Shown here: one piece after another, positions 27,601 through 36,251 of the stretch | How positions within the stretch are numbered: the stretch's first letter is position 1 | How the letters are laid out: every line of letters starts with the position of its first letter | Assembly: GCA_022763485.1 (NCBI GenBank) | Contig: JALEGX010000026.1 | Coordinates: 1 to 64,000, forward strand | Length of the DNA: 64,000 bases | Direction of reading: 5' to 3' | Source of the DNA: Paracoccaceae bacterium | Lineage (GTDB): Bacteria; Pseudomonadota; Alphaproteobacteria; Rhodobacterales; Rhodobacteraceae | Notes under the pieces: model-generated | The model's input: only the letters and a program-made list of their open reading frames with translations | Databases searched by the model: none | Told to the model about the DNA's origin: nothing | Program-made: the position numbers and the translations under genes

Positions 27601-28053
27601 ATGGTTTTCACCTCACATATGGATCAGGCGCTGGTCGAGGCGCGCGCGGCCGCCGAGCGTGGCGAGGTGCCTGTGGGGGCGGTCATCGTGGCGCCGGACG
27701 GGCGCGTGGTGGCCGCGGCGGGCAATCGCACCCGCGAATGGAAAGATCCCACCGCTCATGCCGAGATCGTGGCCCTGCGCGCCGCCTGCGCGGCCTCTGG
27801 CTCGGACCGGCTGCCGGGGCATGACCTCTATGTCACGCTGGAACCCTGCGCCATGTGCGCGGCGGCGCTGGCCGCGGCGCGGATCCGCCGGATCTACTAT
27901 GGCGCCAGTGATCCCAAATCGGGGGGTGTGGCGCATGGGGCGCGGGTCTTCAGCCACCCGCAGGCGCATCACTGCCCCGAAGTCTATGACGGGTTTCGCG
28001 AAGCCGAGGCCGCAGCGCTTCTGCGGGATTTCTTCGCCTCCAAACGGGTGTGA
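27601..28053 (+). CDS. tadA: tRNA(adenine-34) deaminase TadA
   Basis: A 150-residue zinc deaminase that converts adenosine-34 to inosine in tRNA-Arg(ACG). The zinc site is complete: HAE near residue 58 and PCAMC near 87-91, with ERGEVPVGAVIVAPDG at the N-terminus. The start is ATG 27601, or ATG 27619 in the same frame; neither has a strong ribosome site. It is divergent from the pseudouridine synthase gene across a 61-base gap. Confidence 0.94.
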   Translation: MVFTSHMDQALVEARAAAERGEVPVGAVIVAPDGRVVAAAGNRTREWKDPTAHAEIVALRAACAASGSDRLPGHDLYVTLEPCAMCAAALAAARIRRIYYGASDPKSGGVAHGARVFSHPQAHHCPEVYDGFREAEAAALLRDFFASKRV

Positions 28054-28055
28054 CC

Positions 28056-28078
28056 GCAGCGCGCCATAGGCGCGCTGC
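28056..28078. repeat. Perfect inverted repeat between convergent genes
   Basis: GCAGCGCGCC and GGCGCGCTGC flank ATA, giving a 10-bp stem with a 3-base loop. It begins three bases after the tadA stop. No T-run follows on the plus strand, so it is at best a T-less terminator or an mRNA-stabilising hairpin. Confidence 0.5.
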
Positions 28079-28145
28079 CGGGCCCAACGGGAGGAGGGGC
28101 ATGATTTGCCCCGACGACGGGCGGGAGCCTCCGGCCTGCCGCAGC

Positions 28146-29324
28146 TCAACCAGCCGCCACGGTGACGATCTCCCGCGGGATATCGGCCAGCACCTCCCCC
28201 CCGGTTTCGGTGACCACGAAGCTTTCGGTGATCGCCAGACCCCAGTCGGGTGTCCAGAGGCCGGGCATCAGGTGAAAACACATGCCCGGTTGCAGCGGGG
28301 TCTCATCCCCGGGGCGCAGGCTCATGGTTCGCTCGCCCCAGTCGGGCGGATAGCTCAGCCCGATGGGATAGCCGGTCCTGTTGTCCTTCACATAGCCCGA
28401 GCGGGCAAAGCTGTCATAGACGCAGGCGGCCACCTCTTCGCAGGTAACCCCGGCACGGGCGGTTTGCATCACCTCAGCAATGGCGCTCAGCACGGCTTCT
28501 TCGGCGCGGCGAATGTCGGCTGACGGCTCTCCCAGGAACAGCGTGCGGCTGGCCGGGCAATGATAGCGACGATAGCAGCCAGAGATCTCGAAATAGGTCG
28601 CCTCTCCGGCGGTGAGCGGACGGTCGTTCCAGGTGATATGCGAGGCAGAGGCCTCGCGCCCGGAGGGGGCAATCGGTGCAATGGCGGGGTAATCCCCGGC
28701 CAGCCCGGGCAGGCCGGCAACGCCCGCGGCCTGCACCTCGGCCACCAGCTCGTTCTTGCGGCGGCCGGGGCGGAATCCGTCGCGCAGAACGCTATGCATA
28801 TGCGCGGTCAGCGCGCCCGCCTTGCGCATCAGCGCCAGCTCGGCCGGGCTTTTCACCGCCCGCTGCCAGTTGACCAGCCCCGTCGCATCCGCCAGAGCGT
28901 CACGGGAAAACGCCTCTTCCAGAACCCGGTGCGACGCGGCCGAGTAATAGTAATTGTCCATCTCCACCCCCAGCGCCCGGGTCCAGCCCCGCTCGCGCAG
29001 CAGAGTGACCAGCGCTTCATAGGGGTGGTGGTCGGGGTGCTGGACGTGCTCTTCGGGCCAGTCCTGCAGATCGTCCTGCGCCAGCCAAGTCGTTTGCGCC
29101 GCCCCCGCCTTGTCCTGGGTGCGCCCCCACCAGAGCGGCGATCCCTGGCTGGGCAGGATCACCACCTGCGGGACATAAAAGCTCCAGCCGTCATAGCCGG
29201 TCAGCCAGGCCATGTTGGACGGATCGGCCACGATCAGTGTCTCGATCCCTTGGTCGCTCATGGCGGCCCGGGTGCGCGACAAGCGGTCGGCATATTCTTC
29301 GGGGCTGAAATCACTTGCAGGCAT
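28146..29324 (-). CDS. M24-family creatinase-fold hydrolase, DoeA (ectoine hydrolase)-like
   Basis: A 392-residue two-domain pita-bread protein. The N-terminal domain has DPSNMAWLTGYDGWSFYVPQV near residue 32, a pattern I associate with ectoine hydrolase DoeA/EutD and creatinase relatives. In the C-terminal domain most metal-ligand positions of methionine/proline aminopeptidases are changed: FEISG for the first Asp, CPASRT for the second, GYPIG in place of GHGIG. A metal-independent hydrolase is therefore more likely than a peptidase. ATG 29324 follows GGAGGAGC. No other ectoine genes are adjacent. Confidence 0.72.
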   Translation of the reverse strand: MPASDFSPEEYADRLSRTRAAMSDQGIETLIVADPSNMAWLTGYDGWSFYVPQVVILPSQGSPLWWGRTQDKAGAAQTTWLAQDDLQDWPEEHVQHPDHHPYEALVTLLRERGWTRALGVEMDNYYYSAASHRVLEEAFSRDALADATGLVNWQRAVKSPAELALMRKAGALTAHMHSVLRDGFRPGRRKNELVAEVQAAGVAGLPGLAGDYPAIAPIAPSGREASASHITWNDRPLTAGEATYFEISGCYRRYHCPASRTLFLGEPSADIRRAEEAVLSAIAEVMQTARAGVTCEEVAACVYDSFARSGYVKDNRTGYPIGLSYPPDWGERTMSLRPGDETPLQPGMCFHLMPGLWTPDWGLAITESFVVTETGGEVLADIPREIVTVAAG

Positions 29325-29357
29325 GCCCGCTCCTCCACTTTGTCCGGGGGTCACAAG

Positions 29358-29388
29358 GCCCGGCGCGCCGGAAATGCACGCGCCGGGC
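29358..29388 (-). terminator. Hairpin after the UPF0173 gene, probable terminator
   Basis: GCCCGGCGCG (29358-29367) pairs perfectly with CGCGCCGGGC (29379-29388) around an 11-base loop. It lies just after the stop of the minus-strand metal-dependent hydrolase and before the M24 start. The following bases on the minus strand (CTTGT) are only weakly T-rich. Confidence 0.45.
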
Positions 29389-29394
29389 AAAAGC

Positions 29395-30087
29395 TCAGAG
29401 CTCGATCGCCTGCATCACTTCGGGTTCGATCACATCGACGCCGGGCAGCGCATCAATCAGCACCTGCGCCGATTGTTCCAGAATCGGGAAGGTCTTGTAG
29501 TGACAGGGGATGACCGTCTTGAAATTGAAGTAGCGTTTCGCCGCATAGGCCGCGCCCTTCATGTCCATGGTGAAATGCCCCCCGGCGGACAGAACGCCGA
29601 TATCGGGTTTGTAGTAATCCCCCATCCAATCCATGTCGGCCATGATGTCAGTGTCGCCCGAGATATAGAGCGTCTTGCCTTCGGCGCGGATCATGAAGCC
29701 GGCCTCGGTGCCACCGGTGCGCAGCCCTTCGGGGGTGGAAAAGGTGGAGCTGTGCGAGGCCGGTACCATGCTGACCGCCACATCGCCCAGCATGACGGTG
29801 CCGCCCTTGTTGAAACCCACGGTGTCGATGCCTTCGGTTTCCCCCCAGAACCCCATCAGGTCATATTGGCCCACAACCGGCACGCCCAGCTTCTTGGCCA
29901 AAGGCAGAACGTCGATGACATGGTCGAAATGAGTGTGGGTCAGCAGGATATGAGTGGCGCCTGCGATGGCGGCATCCTTCTGATCTTCGGGCAGGGCCGG
30001 GTTGCCGGTCAGCCAGGGGTCGATCAGCAGAACCTGACCTTCGGTTTCCAGTCGAAAGCTGCCGTGGCCCAACCATATCAATTTCAT
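29395..30087 (-). CDS. UPF0173 metal-dependent hydrolase (metallo-beta-lactamase fold)
   Basis: A 230-residue protein of the UlaG-like branch of the metallo-beta-lactamase superfamily. Ligand motifs are LTHTHFDH near residue 50, SGDTD near 145 and a late PCHYKTF near 197. Substrate is unknown for UPF0173 members. The ATG at 30087 follows GGAGTGCAAA. The divergent ceramidase gene begins 70 bases away. Confidence 0.9.
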   Translation of the reverse strand: MKLIWLGHGSFRLETEGQVLLIDPWLTGNPALPEDQKDAAIAGATHILLTHTHFDHVIDVLPLAKKLGVPVVGQYDLMGFWGETEGIDTVGFNKGGTVMLGDVAVSMVPASHSSTFSTPEGLRTGGTEAGFMIRAEGKTLYISGDTDIMADMDWMGDYYKPDIGVLSAGGHFTMDMKGAAYAAKRYFNFKTVIPCHYKTFPILEQSAQVLIDALPGVDVIEPEVMQAIEL

Positions 30088-30157
30088 TTTGCACTCCTGT
30101 GATTTTTTGGCTGCCCTGACCCTAGCATCGGGACGTCAGAGGGCTAGAAGTTTATTC

Positions 30158-30817
30158 ATGGATTGGACGCGTGAAATTGATGCCTATTGCGAACGGCTGA
30201 GCCCCGACTATTGGGCCGAGCCGGTGAATGCGATCACCAACCTGGCGTTCCTGATCGCCGCTTTTGTCATGTGGCGGCGGGTTCAGGGGCAGGGTCTGGC
30301 CCTGGCCCGTTGGCTCTGTGGCATCCTTGCCGCCATCGGGATCGGCAGTTTCCTGTTTCACACCCATGCCCAAAGCTGGTCTGCGCTGGCGGATGTGCTG
30401 CCGATCGTGCTTTTTGTTCTGCTCTATATCTATGCGGCAAACCGGGACATGTGGCAGATGCGGCGCGGCTGGGCGATCTGCGCGACAGTGGCCTTCTTCC
30501 CCTATGCGGCGCTGACCGTGCCGGTGTTTTCCCAGATCGCCGTTCTGGGCAGTTCGGCCGCCTATGCGCCGGTGCCCTTGCTGATCCTGATCTATGCCGC
30601 CCTGTTGTGGCGGCGGATGCCCGACACCGCGCTGGGCTTGGCAGTGGGCGCGACACTCCTCATCCTCTCGATCCTGTTCCGCAGCATCGATCTGCCGCTG
30701 TGCAGCGGATGGCCGATGGGTACGCATTTCATGTGGCACATCCTGAACGCGCTGATGTTGGGCTGGATGATCGAGGTCTATCGCAGGCACATGCTACGGT
30801 CAGCCGCCGGTTCCTGA
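30158..30817 (+). CDS. Ceramidase-family membrane protein
   Basis: A 219-residue seven-helix membrane protein. The family's zinc-site residues are visible: SFLFHTHAQSWSALADVLPI (near residues 63-82) and the C-terminal DLPLCSGWPMGTHFMWHILNA. Characterised homologues (alkaline ceramidase/PAQR superfamily) hydrolyse amide bonds in ceramides, but bacterial substrates are unproven. ATG 30158 is used because the protein then begins with the expected WTREIDAYCER segment; the frame extends upstream without coding character. Confidence 0.85.
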   Translation: MDWTREIDAYCERLSPDYWAEPVNAITNLAFLIAAFVMWRRVQGQGLALARWLCGILAAIGIGSFLFHTHAQSWSALADVLPIVLFVLLYIYAANRDMWQMRRGWAICATVAFFPYAALTVPVFSQIAVLGSSAAYAPVPLLILIYAALLWRRMPDTALGLAVGATLLILSILFRSIDLPLCSGWPMGTHFMWHILNALMLGWMIEVYRRHMLRSAAGS

Positions 30818-30941
30818 CCTCACCGGAAACAACAGCAAAACTGCTTGAGCATAAGGGGTGAATGCGGTTTTCTCCGGGGGTTTTCGGTCTGGTGCGACTT
30901 GGCGCGGGCTGACCTTTTTGGGAATTCGGAACAGATATTCA

Positions 30942-31727
30942 ATGCAGTGGCTCTTACAGGACTTCGAAGATACGCAGAAGCTTGCGCTGGCGCTGGACCG
31001 TCAGGGGATCCGCTATAGCTGGCACAAGGTGGTGCCCTTTGTTGGGGATCTGCAGCCGGAACCGGACATAGAAGATCCGCAGAATGTGGTGCTCTTCGGC
31101 TCTTATACGCTCTGGCGCTATGCCGCGGCCAAGGGATTGCGGCCCGGGGTGTTCCGCATCGCGCCCTTCGTCCACGAAACGCCCTGGCAGCCCTACATGC
31201 TGAACGGGGCCGATGCGCTGTTTCTGACGCTGCGGGACATACCCGCACGCCTGAAGGACGACGGCAAACTGTGGTTCATGCGTCCGGTTGAGGACAGCAA
31301 GGAAGAACCGGGCCGGGTACGATCCGCTGCGGACATTCTGGCACTGGCCAACAAGGTCCTGGCGCTGGGCGAGGATGAAATCCCAAGGGGCGCGTTGCGA
31401 CACGACACGTAGCTGATGCTGACGGCACCGGCCAGGATCCTGAAAGAGTGGCGGCTTTGGGTGGTCCGGGATCAGGTGGTGACCTATTCGCTCTACAAGG
31501 AAGGCACGCGGGTGGTCTATCGCCCCGAAATCGATCAGGACGCGCTTGAGTTCGGGCGCAGGCTGGTCGCCCTCAACTCCGGATATGCGGAGGCTTACGT
31601 GATCGACATCTGCCGCACCGATGACGGGCTGCGAATGCTGGAGACGAATTGCATCAATGCGGCCGGGTTCTATGCCGCGGATCTGGCCCGGCTGGTGGCC
31701 GCGATCGAGGCGCTTTCTGCCCAATAG
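30942..31727 (+). pseudogene. ATP-grasp (R2K-type) protein gene interrupted by an in-frame TAG
   Basis: Codons from ATG 30942 read 156 residues (QWLLQDFEDTQKLALALDRQ onwards), then TAG at 31410-31412, then the same frame continues for 105 codons to 31727 with no further stop. The continuation (EWRLWVVRDQVVTYSLY, then CRTDDGLRMLETNCINAAGF) is the second half of an ATP-grasp domain of the R2K type, so both parts once formed one protein of about 261 residues. A single change from GAG (Glu) would explain the stop. ATG 31416 could restart translation, but its ribosome site is poor. Sequence error is possible. Confidence 0.75.
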
Positions 31728-31828
31728 CGCGCCCCGTTTGGCGTTGCGACGACCCGGAATGGCGTTCCGTACTTGCGGGGGGGGCTTGGCGGGGGTAAAT
31801 GCCTGTCTGACACTGACAGAGGGTTCCC

Positions 31829-32116
31829 ATGTCGATTGACCAAAGCACAGCCGCCAAGGTGGCCAAACTGGCCCGGATCAAGGTCGAGGATGACGCGCTT
31901 CCGGCGCTGGCCTCGGAGTTCAACACCATCCTGGGCTTCATTGAACAGCTCAACGAGGTGGACGTTGAGGGCGTTGAGCCGATGACCTCGGTGACGCCGC
32001 AGCGGTTGAAGCGTCGCGAAGACGTGGTGACTGATGGCAATATCCAGCCGCAGGTGCTGAAGAACGCGCCCGATGCGCGCGAGGGCTTCTTTGCGGTTCC
32101 GAAGGTGGTTGAATAA
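31829..32116 (+). CDS. gatC: Asp-tRNA(Asn)/Glu-tRNA(Gln) amidotransferase subunit C
   Basis: A 95-residue subunit that stabilises GatA in the transamidation complex converting Glu-tRNA(Gln) and Asp-tRNA(Asn). It carries [29 protein letters not shown] and the C-terminal [16 protein letters not shown] motif. Its stop overlaps the gatA start in TAATG. Its ATG follows GAGGGTTCCC. Confidence 0.96.
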   Translation: MSIDQSTAAKVAKLARIKVEDDALPALASEFNTILGFIEQLNEVDVEGVEPMTSVTPQRLKRREDVVTDGNIQPQVLKNAPDAREGFFAVPKVVE

Positions 32117-33603
32117 TGACTGAGCTGAACAAACTGGGCCTGGCCGAAGCGCGCGACCTGCTGCGCAAGGGTGAAACCACGTCTGTCGAACTGACCCAAT
32201 CCTGCCTTGACGCGATTGATGCCGCGGATGCGCTGAACGCTTTCGTTCACAAGACGCCGGAGATCGCAATGGAGCGGGCCAAGGCCGCGGATGCGCGCAT
32301 CGCCGAAGGGGACGCGCCTGCCATGTGTGGCCTGCCGATTGGCATCAAGGACCTGTTCTGCACCAAGGGTGTGGCCTCGCAGGCGGCTTCGGGCATTCTG
32401 GAAGGCTTCAAGCCGGAATATGAATCCACCGTGTCGCAGCAGCTGCAGGATGCAGGTGCGGTGATGCTGGGCAAGCTGAACATGGACGAATTCGCCATGG
32501 GCTCGTCCAACGAAACCTCGGTCTATGGCAATGCCGTCAGCCCGTGGCGCCGTGGCAATGATGACGCGGAACTGACGCCGGGTGGCTCCTCGGGCGGGTC
32601 TGCCGCCGCCGTGGCCGCCGATCTGTGTCTGGCCGCAACCGGCACCGACACCGGTGGCTCGATCCGTCAGCCCGCCGCCTTTACCGGCATCACCGGCATC
32701 AAGCCCACCTACGGTCGCTGCTCGCGCTGGGGCATTGTGGCCTTCGCGTCGTCCCTGGACCAGGCCGGCCCGATGACCAAGAACGTCCGTGATGCGGCCA
32801 TCATGCTGGAAGCCATGTGTGGTCACGACGCCAAGGATTCGACCAGCGCCGATCTGGCTGTGCCGAATTTCGAAGCGATGCTGACCGGCGACATCAAGGG
32901 TAAGAAAATCGGGATCCCGAAGGAATACCGCATGGACGGTATGCCCGGTGAGATCGAAAAGCTGTGGGCCGATGGCGCCGCGATGCTCAAGGACGCCGGT
33001 GCCGAAATCGTCGACATTTCGTTGCCGCACACCAAATACGCGCTGCCCGCCTATTATGTGATCGCGCCTGCCGAGGCCTCGTCGAACCTGGCCCGCTATG
33101 ACGGTGTCCGCTACGGCCACCGCGCCACGCTGGAAGCAGGCGATGGCATCACCGAGATGTATGAGAAGACCCGCGCCGAAGGCTTCGGCCATGAGGTGCA
33201 GCGCCGGGTCATGGTCGGCACCTATGTGCTGTCGGCCGGTTTCTATGACGCCTATTACAACCGCGCCCGTCGCGTTCGGACCCTGATCAAAAAGGACTTC
33301 GAAGACGTGTTTGCGGCAGGTGTCGATGCCATCCTGACCCCGGCCACCCCGTCTGCGGCCTTTGGCCTGGGTGAAATGACCGAGGCGGATCCGGTTCAGA
33401 TGTACCTGAACGACGTGTTCACCGTGACCGTGAACCTGGCCGGTCTGCCCGGCGTATCGGTTCCGGCCGGGCTGGACGCGCAGGGGCTGCCTTTGGGTCT
33501 GCAGCTGATCGGCAAACCCTGGGAAGAGGGTGATCTGCTGAACACCGCCTATGCTCTGGAAACGGCGGCAGGTTTTGTGGCCAAACCCGGAAAATGGTGG
33601 TAA
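32116..33603 (+). CDS. gatA: Asp-tRNA(Asn)/Glu-tRNA(Gln) amidotransferase subunit A
   Basis: A 495-residue amidase-signature enzyme that produces ammonia from glutamine for tRNA-dependent amidation. The catalytic triad is visible: Lys in GIKDLF near residue 77, cis-Ser in [10 protein letters not shown] near 157 and nucleophile Ser in [12 protein letters not shown] near 180. Overlap with gatC by one base implies coupled translation. gatB is not in this window, as is common in the group. Confidence 0.97.
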   Translation: MTELNKLGLAEARDLLRKGETTSVELTQSCLDAIDAADALNAFVHKTPEIAMERAKAADARIAEGDAPAMCGLPIGIKDLFCTKGVASQAASGILEGFKPEYESTVSQQLQDAGAVMLGKLNMDEFAMGSSNETSVYGNAVSPWRRGNDDAELTPGGSSGGSAAAVAADLCLAATGTDTGGSIRQPAAFTGITGIKPTYGRCSRWGIVAFASSLDQAGPMTKNVRDAAIMLEAMCGHDAKDSTSADLAVPNFEAMLTGDIKGKKIGIPKEYRMDGMPGEIEKLWADGAAMLKDAGAEIVDISLPHTKYALPAYYVIAPAEASSNLARYDGVRYGHRATLEAGDGITEMYEKTRAEGFGHEVQRRVMVGTYVLSAGFYDAYYNRARRVRTLIKKDFEDVFAAGVDAILTPATPSAAFGLGEMTEADPVQMYLNDVFTVTVNLAGLPGVSVPAGLDAQGLPLGLQLIGKPWEEGDLLNTAYALETAAGFVAKPGKWW

Positions 33604-33642
33604 GACTGCGTTCAACCAAAGGCAGAACGCAGCAGGTCAGCA

Positions 33643-34449
33643 GTGATACGTGCAATTCTTCCCGTCGTGGCCGTCAGTTTGCTGGCGGCCTGCGATCCTC
33701 CGATCCCCGACAGTGCGGCGGGGGTCGGGTTCGACAACTCGCTGGGTGAACAACGCGCACGTGAGGCCGCGTTGCAAGGCCAGAGCAGCGCGTTGCCGCC
33801 CCCTTCTGCCATCTCGTCCGAGCCGATTTCGACCGCGCCGTCGCAAACCGCCGCGACGCAGATTCCGGCCGCGTCTCGGCCGGTGCCCCCGGCAACCGGG
33901 AGCTTTGCGGCCAGCACGGCGACGCCGACGGCACCTCAGACCGCAGATGACATTGCCCGTGAAACCGCGGCGGCCCTGTCCGCAGCTCAGGCGAATTCCG
34001 GTCAGCAGCCGCTGGAGGCCAGCCCCTCCAACCCGGCGCCCCGTGTCGTGTCCAATCCGGGCATCTCGGATGAGAATGATTTCCAGGCCGTGTCTTCGCG
34101 CCAGTCGATCGAAAGTGATGCCGCCCGTCTGGCCGCTCTGCGGGCGCAGCGGCAGGAGGTCCAGCCGACCGCCTTGCCCAGCCGGTCCAGCGGTGGCCAG
34201 CCCAATATCGTGCGCTACGCAATTGAAACGTCGAACCCGCGCGGGCAGCGGATCTATCGTCGCGTGGGCCTCAATCTGGAGACACGGGCGCAGCGGAACT
34301 GTTCCGGCTATGCCTCTGCCGATCAGGCGCAGCTTGCCTTCCTGTCAAAGGGTGGCCCGCAACGGGATCGTCTGAACCTTGACCCTGATGGGGATGGCTA
34401 TGCCTGCGCATGGGATCCGACACCCTTCCGCAACGCGGCGCGGAACTGA
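33643..34449 (+). CDS. Lipoprotein with C-terminal excalibur calcium-binding domain
   Basis: A 268-residue exported protein. From the GTG start at 33643 a short hydrophobic segment runs to the lipobox LLAAC (Cys near residue 17). A long Ala/Pro/Ser/Thr-rich low-complexity region covers about 20-190. The C-terminus (NCSGYASADQAQLAFLSKGG, then LDPDGDGYACAWDP) matches the excalibur motif, whose DxDxDG loop is related to EF-hand calcium sites. Role unknown; probably an outer envelope-linked protein. Confidence 0.8.
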   Translation: MIRAILPVVAVSLLAACDPPIPDSAAGVGFDNSLGEQRAREAALQGQSSALPPPSAISSEPISTAPSQTAATQIPAASRPVPPATGSFAASTATPTAPQTADDIARETAAALSAAQANSGQQPLEASPSNPAPRVVSNPGISDENDFQAVSSRQSIESDAARLAALRAQRQEVQPTALPSRSSGGQPNIVRYAIETSNPRGQRIYRRVGLNLETRAQRNCSGYASADQAQLAFLSKGGPQRDRLNLDPDGDGYACAWDPTPFRNAARN

Positions 34450-34461
34450 TCCGCGCCCGAC

Positions 34462-35130
34462 ATGTCATCCGCAATCTGGCATCCGTCGCCCAACTTCGGC
34501 CCGCGCAGGGACGGGCTGACACCGTCGTTGATCGTGATCCACTATACCGCGATGGACAGTGCCGAGGCCGCCTTGCACCGTCTCTGTGATCCGGCAGTGG
34601 AAGTGTCCGCCCACTATCTGATCGGGGGCGATGGCACCCTGTGGCAGATGGTGGCCGAGGAACACCGCGCCTGGCACGCCGGGGCGGGGGAGTGGTGCGG
34701 GGTGGATGATATCAACTCCCGCTCCATCGGCATCGAGCTGGACAATCGCGGGTCGCACCCGTTCTCTGAACCTCAGATGGCCTGCCTTGAGGCGCTGCTG
34801 GCGGGGATCATGAAGCGCTGGGCGATCCCGCCTGCGGGGGTCATCGGGCATTCCGACATGGCGCCGGGCCGCAAGTTCGATCCCGGCCCGCATTTCGACT
34901 GGGCACGTCTGGAGCGCCTGGGTCTGGCAGCTGCGCGTGGACAGGATGACGGGCCGCAAGACGCCCCACCGGCGCTGTTTCGCGCGCTGGCGCGGGACGC
35001 TGGGTTCACAGCCGATGTCGATGACGACACGCTGCTTGGGGCGGTGCGTCTCAGGTATCGGCCGTGGGCAAGTGGACCGCTTGCAGGGGCGGATGTGGTA
35101 CCGCTGAGCAACCGGGGTCGGGTGGGCTGA
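34462..35130 (+). CDS. N-acetylmuramoyl-L-alanine amidase, AmpD/AmiD type (amidase_2)
   Basis: A 222-residue amidase of the T7-lysozyme/AmpD fold. Zinc ligands are His27 in IVIHYTA, His near 130 in GVIGHSDMAPGRKFDPG and the following Asp. No signal peptide is seen, so it probably recycles cytoplasmic anhydro-muropeptides. A C-terminal segment (about 175-222) resembles a peptidoglycan-binding type extension. It starts 12 bases after the excalibur gene on the same strand. Confidence 0.9.
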   Translation: MSSAIWHPSPNFGPRRDGLTPSLIVIHYTAMDSAEAALHRLCDPAVEVSAHYLIGGDGTLWQMVAEEHRAWHAGAGEWCGVDDINSRSIGIELDNRGSHPFSEPQMACLEALLAGIMKRWAIPPAGVIGHSDMAPGRKFDPGPHFDWARLERLGLAAARGQDDGPQDAPPALFRALARDAGFTADVDDDTLLGAVRLRYRPWASGPLAGADVVPLSNRGRVG

Positions 35131-35188
35131 TCGCCCAGCGGGCGCCGCGCAGGGCCGGTCCGGCGATTCGCCCCGGTGAACTTCTGGC

Positions 35189-35217
35189 TTGACGGCTGAC
35201 GGCTTTCTACCTAGCCA
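35189..35217 (+). promoter_or_regulatory. Probable rnpB promoter
   Basis: TTGACG at 35189-35194 and TAGCCA at 35212-35217 are 17 bases apart. The RNA's P1 helix begins at 35224, which is the distance expected for transcription start. The -10 box is weak. Confidence 0.5.
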
Positions 35218-35223
35218 GCGGGG

Positions 35224-35650
35224 GCGCAGAGGGCCGGATGGCCGCGTGGGGGTTCGCCCCTTCGAGGAAAGTCCGGACTCCATGAAGCAAAGGTGCCGGG
35301 TAACGCCCGGGCGGGGAAACCCGACGGAAAGCGCCACAGAAAACAGACCGCCACGACCGGTCCGGGAGCAGTCCCGGTCAAGCCGTGGTCAGGGTGAAAC
35401 GGTGGGGTAAGAGCCCACCGCGCGCCTGGTAACAGGGGCGGCACGGCAAGCCCCACCTGGAGCAATGCCGAATAGGACCCCCGCGCGGGACGGTCGGCCT
35501 TGGCCGATACCTCCGCTAGGCCGCTTCAGCCGAGAGGGGTCGGGTTGGCAGCTGGAGGTATTTGGCAACAGATACCCGAGATGAATGGTCATCGAACCGC
35601 AGGCTTCGGTCTGCGGGGAACAGAATCCGGCTTATAGGCCCTCTGCGCGT
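35224..35650 (+). ncRNA. rnpB: RNase P RNA (class A)
   Basis: Catalytic RNA that trims the 5' end of pre-tRNAs. The P1 helix is formed by GCGCAGAGGGCC (35224-35235) and GGCCCTCTGCGC (35637-35648). Conserved blocks are GAGGAAAGTCCGGACTCC near 35262, AGGGTGAAACGGTGGGGTAA near 35392, and ACAGAATCCGGCTTATAGG near 35620, which together define the P4 core. Length of about 427 nt fits alphaproteobacterial rnpB. Ends are set from P1 and are accurate to a few bases. Confidence 0.95.
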
Positions 35651-35859
35651 TTTCAGGGTGCCAACCGGGGTACGGGCCGCCGTTTTCAGGCCCGAAATCG
35701 GGTGAATCCCTGCGACGTGGCGAATGGGGGACCTGAAACCCGCGTCTGGAGCCATTGGGGCGCGATTCAGCTATTGACTTGCAGGACAGTCAGGGTAAAA
35801 GCCGACGCTCATACGAATTCAACCGGAAGGCCCTGCCTTTTCGGACGCAGGAGATAGCC

Positions 35860-36027
35860 ATGGCGAAGCCGACCACCATCAAGATCCGCCTGAACTCGAC
35901 CGCGGGCACCGGCCACTTCTACGTGACCAAGAAAAACGCACGCACCATGACCGAAAAGATGGTTGTGCGTAAGTACGACCCGGTCGCGCGCAAGCACGTC
36001 GAGTACAAGGAAGGCAAGATCAAGTAA
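35860..36027 (+). CDS. rpmG: 50S ribosomal protein L33
   Basis: A 55-residue ribosomal protein ([20 protein letters not shown], then [13 protein letters not shown]). It lacks the two CxxC pairs, so it is the zinc-free form. Start ATG 35860 follows CAGGAGATAGCC. A possible promoter, TTGACT (35774) with TAAAAG (35796), lies 60 bases upstream. A strong terminator follows. Confidence 0.97.
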   Translation: MAKPTTIKIRLNSTAGTGHFYVTKKNARTMTEKMVVRKYDPVARKHVEYKEGKIK

Positions 36028-36054
36028 TCCTACTTGATCGACCTGATCCCAAAG

Positions 36055-36080
36055 AGACCACGCTTCGGCGTGGTCTTTTT
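36055..36080 (+). terminator. Intrinsic terminator of rpmG
   Basis: AGACCACGC pairs with GCGTGGTCT around a TTCG loop, a 9-bp stem, followed by TTTTT. It begins 28 bases after the rpmG stop. Confidence 0.92.
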
Positions 36081-36140
36081 GCTTTTGGGCCCCGGATGTC
36101 CATGGGGGAGCGCCGTGCCGCGAAAAAGCCTCATTCGAGG

Positions 36141-36155
36141 TTAATATTTCGTTAA
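36141..36155. promoter_or_regulatory. TTAA-N7-TTAA box, candidate CtrA site upstream of the LpxR-like gene
   Basis: TTAA at 36141-36144 and TTAA at 36152-36155 are separated by exactly seven bases, the consensus for the cell-cycle regulator CtrA in alphaproteobacteria. It lies about 95 bases before the next gene. The binding itself is inference. Confidence 0.45.
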
Positions 36156-36251
36156 AGCTCGCTGGAGGGCCAGGCCGATTCGCAGAGAGGTTCTCTGTGA
36201 TGAGGCGTGGGCCGGAGGCGTAACGGAAAATCACGGCCCCAAGGGCCGACC

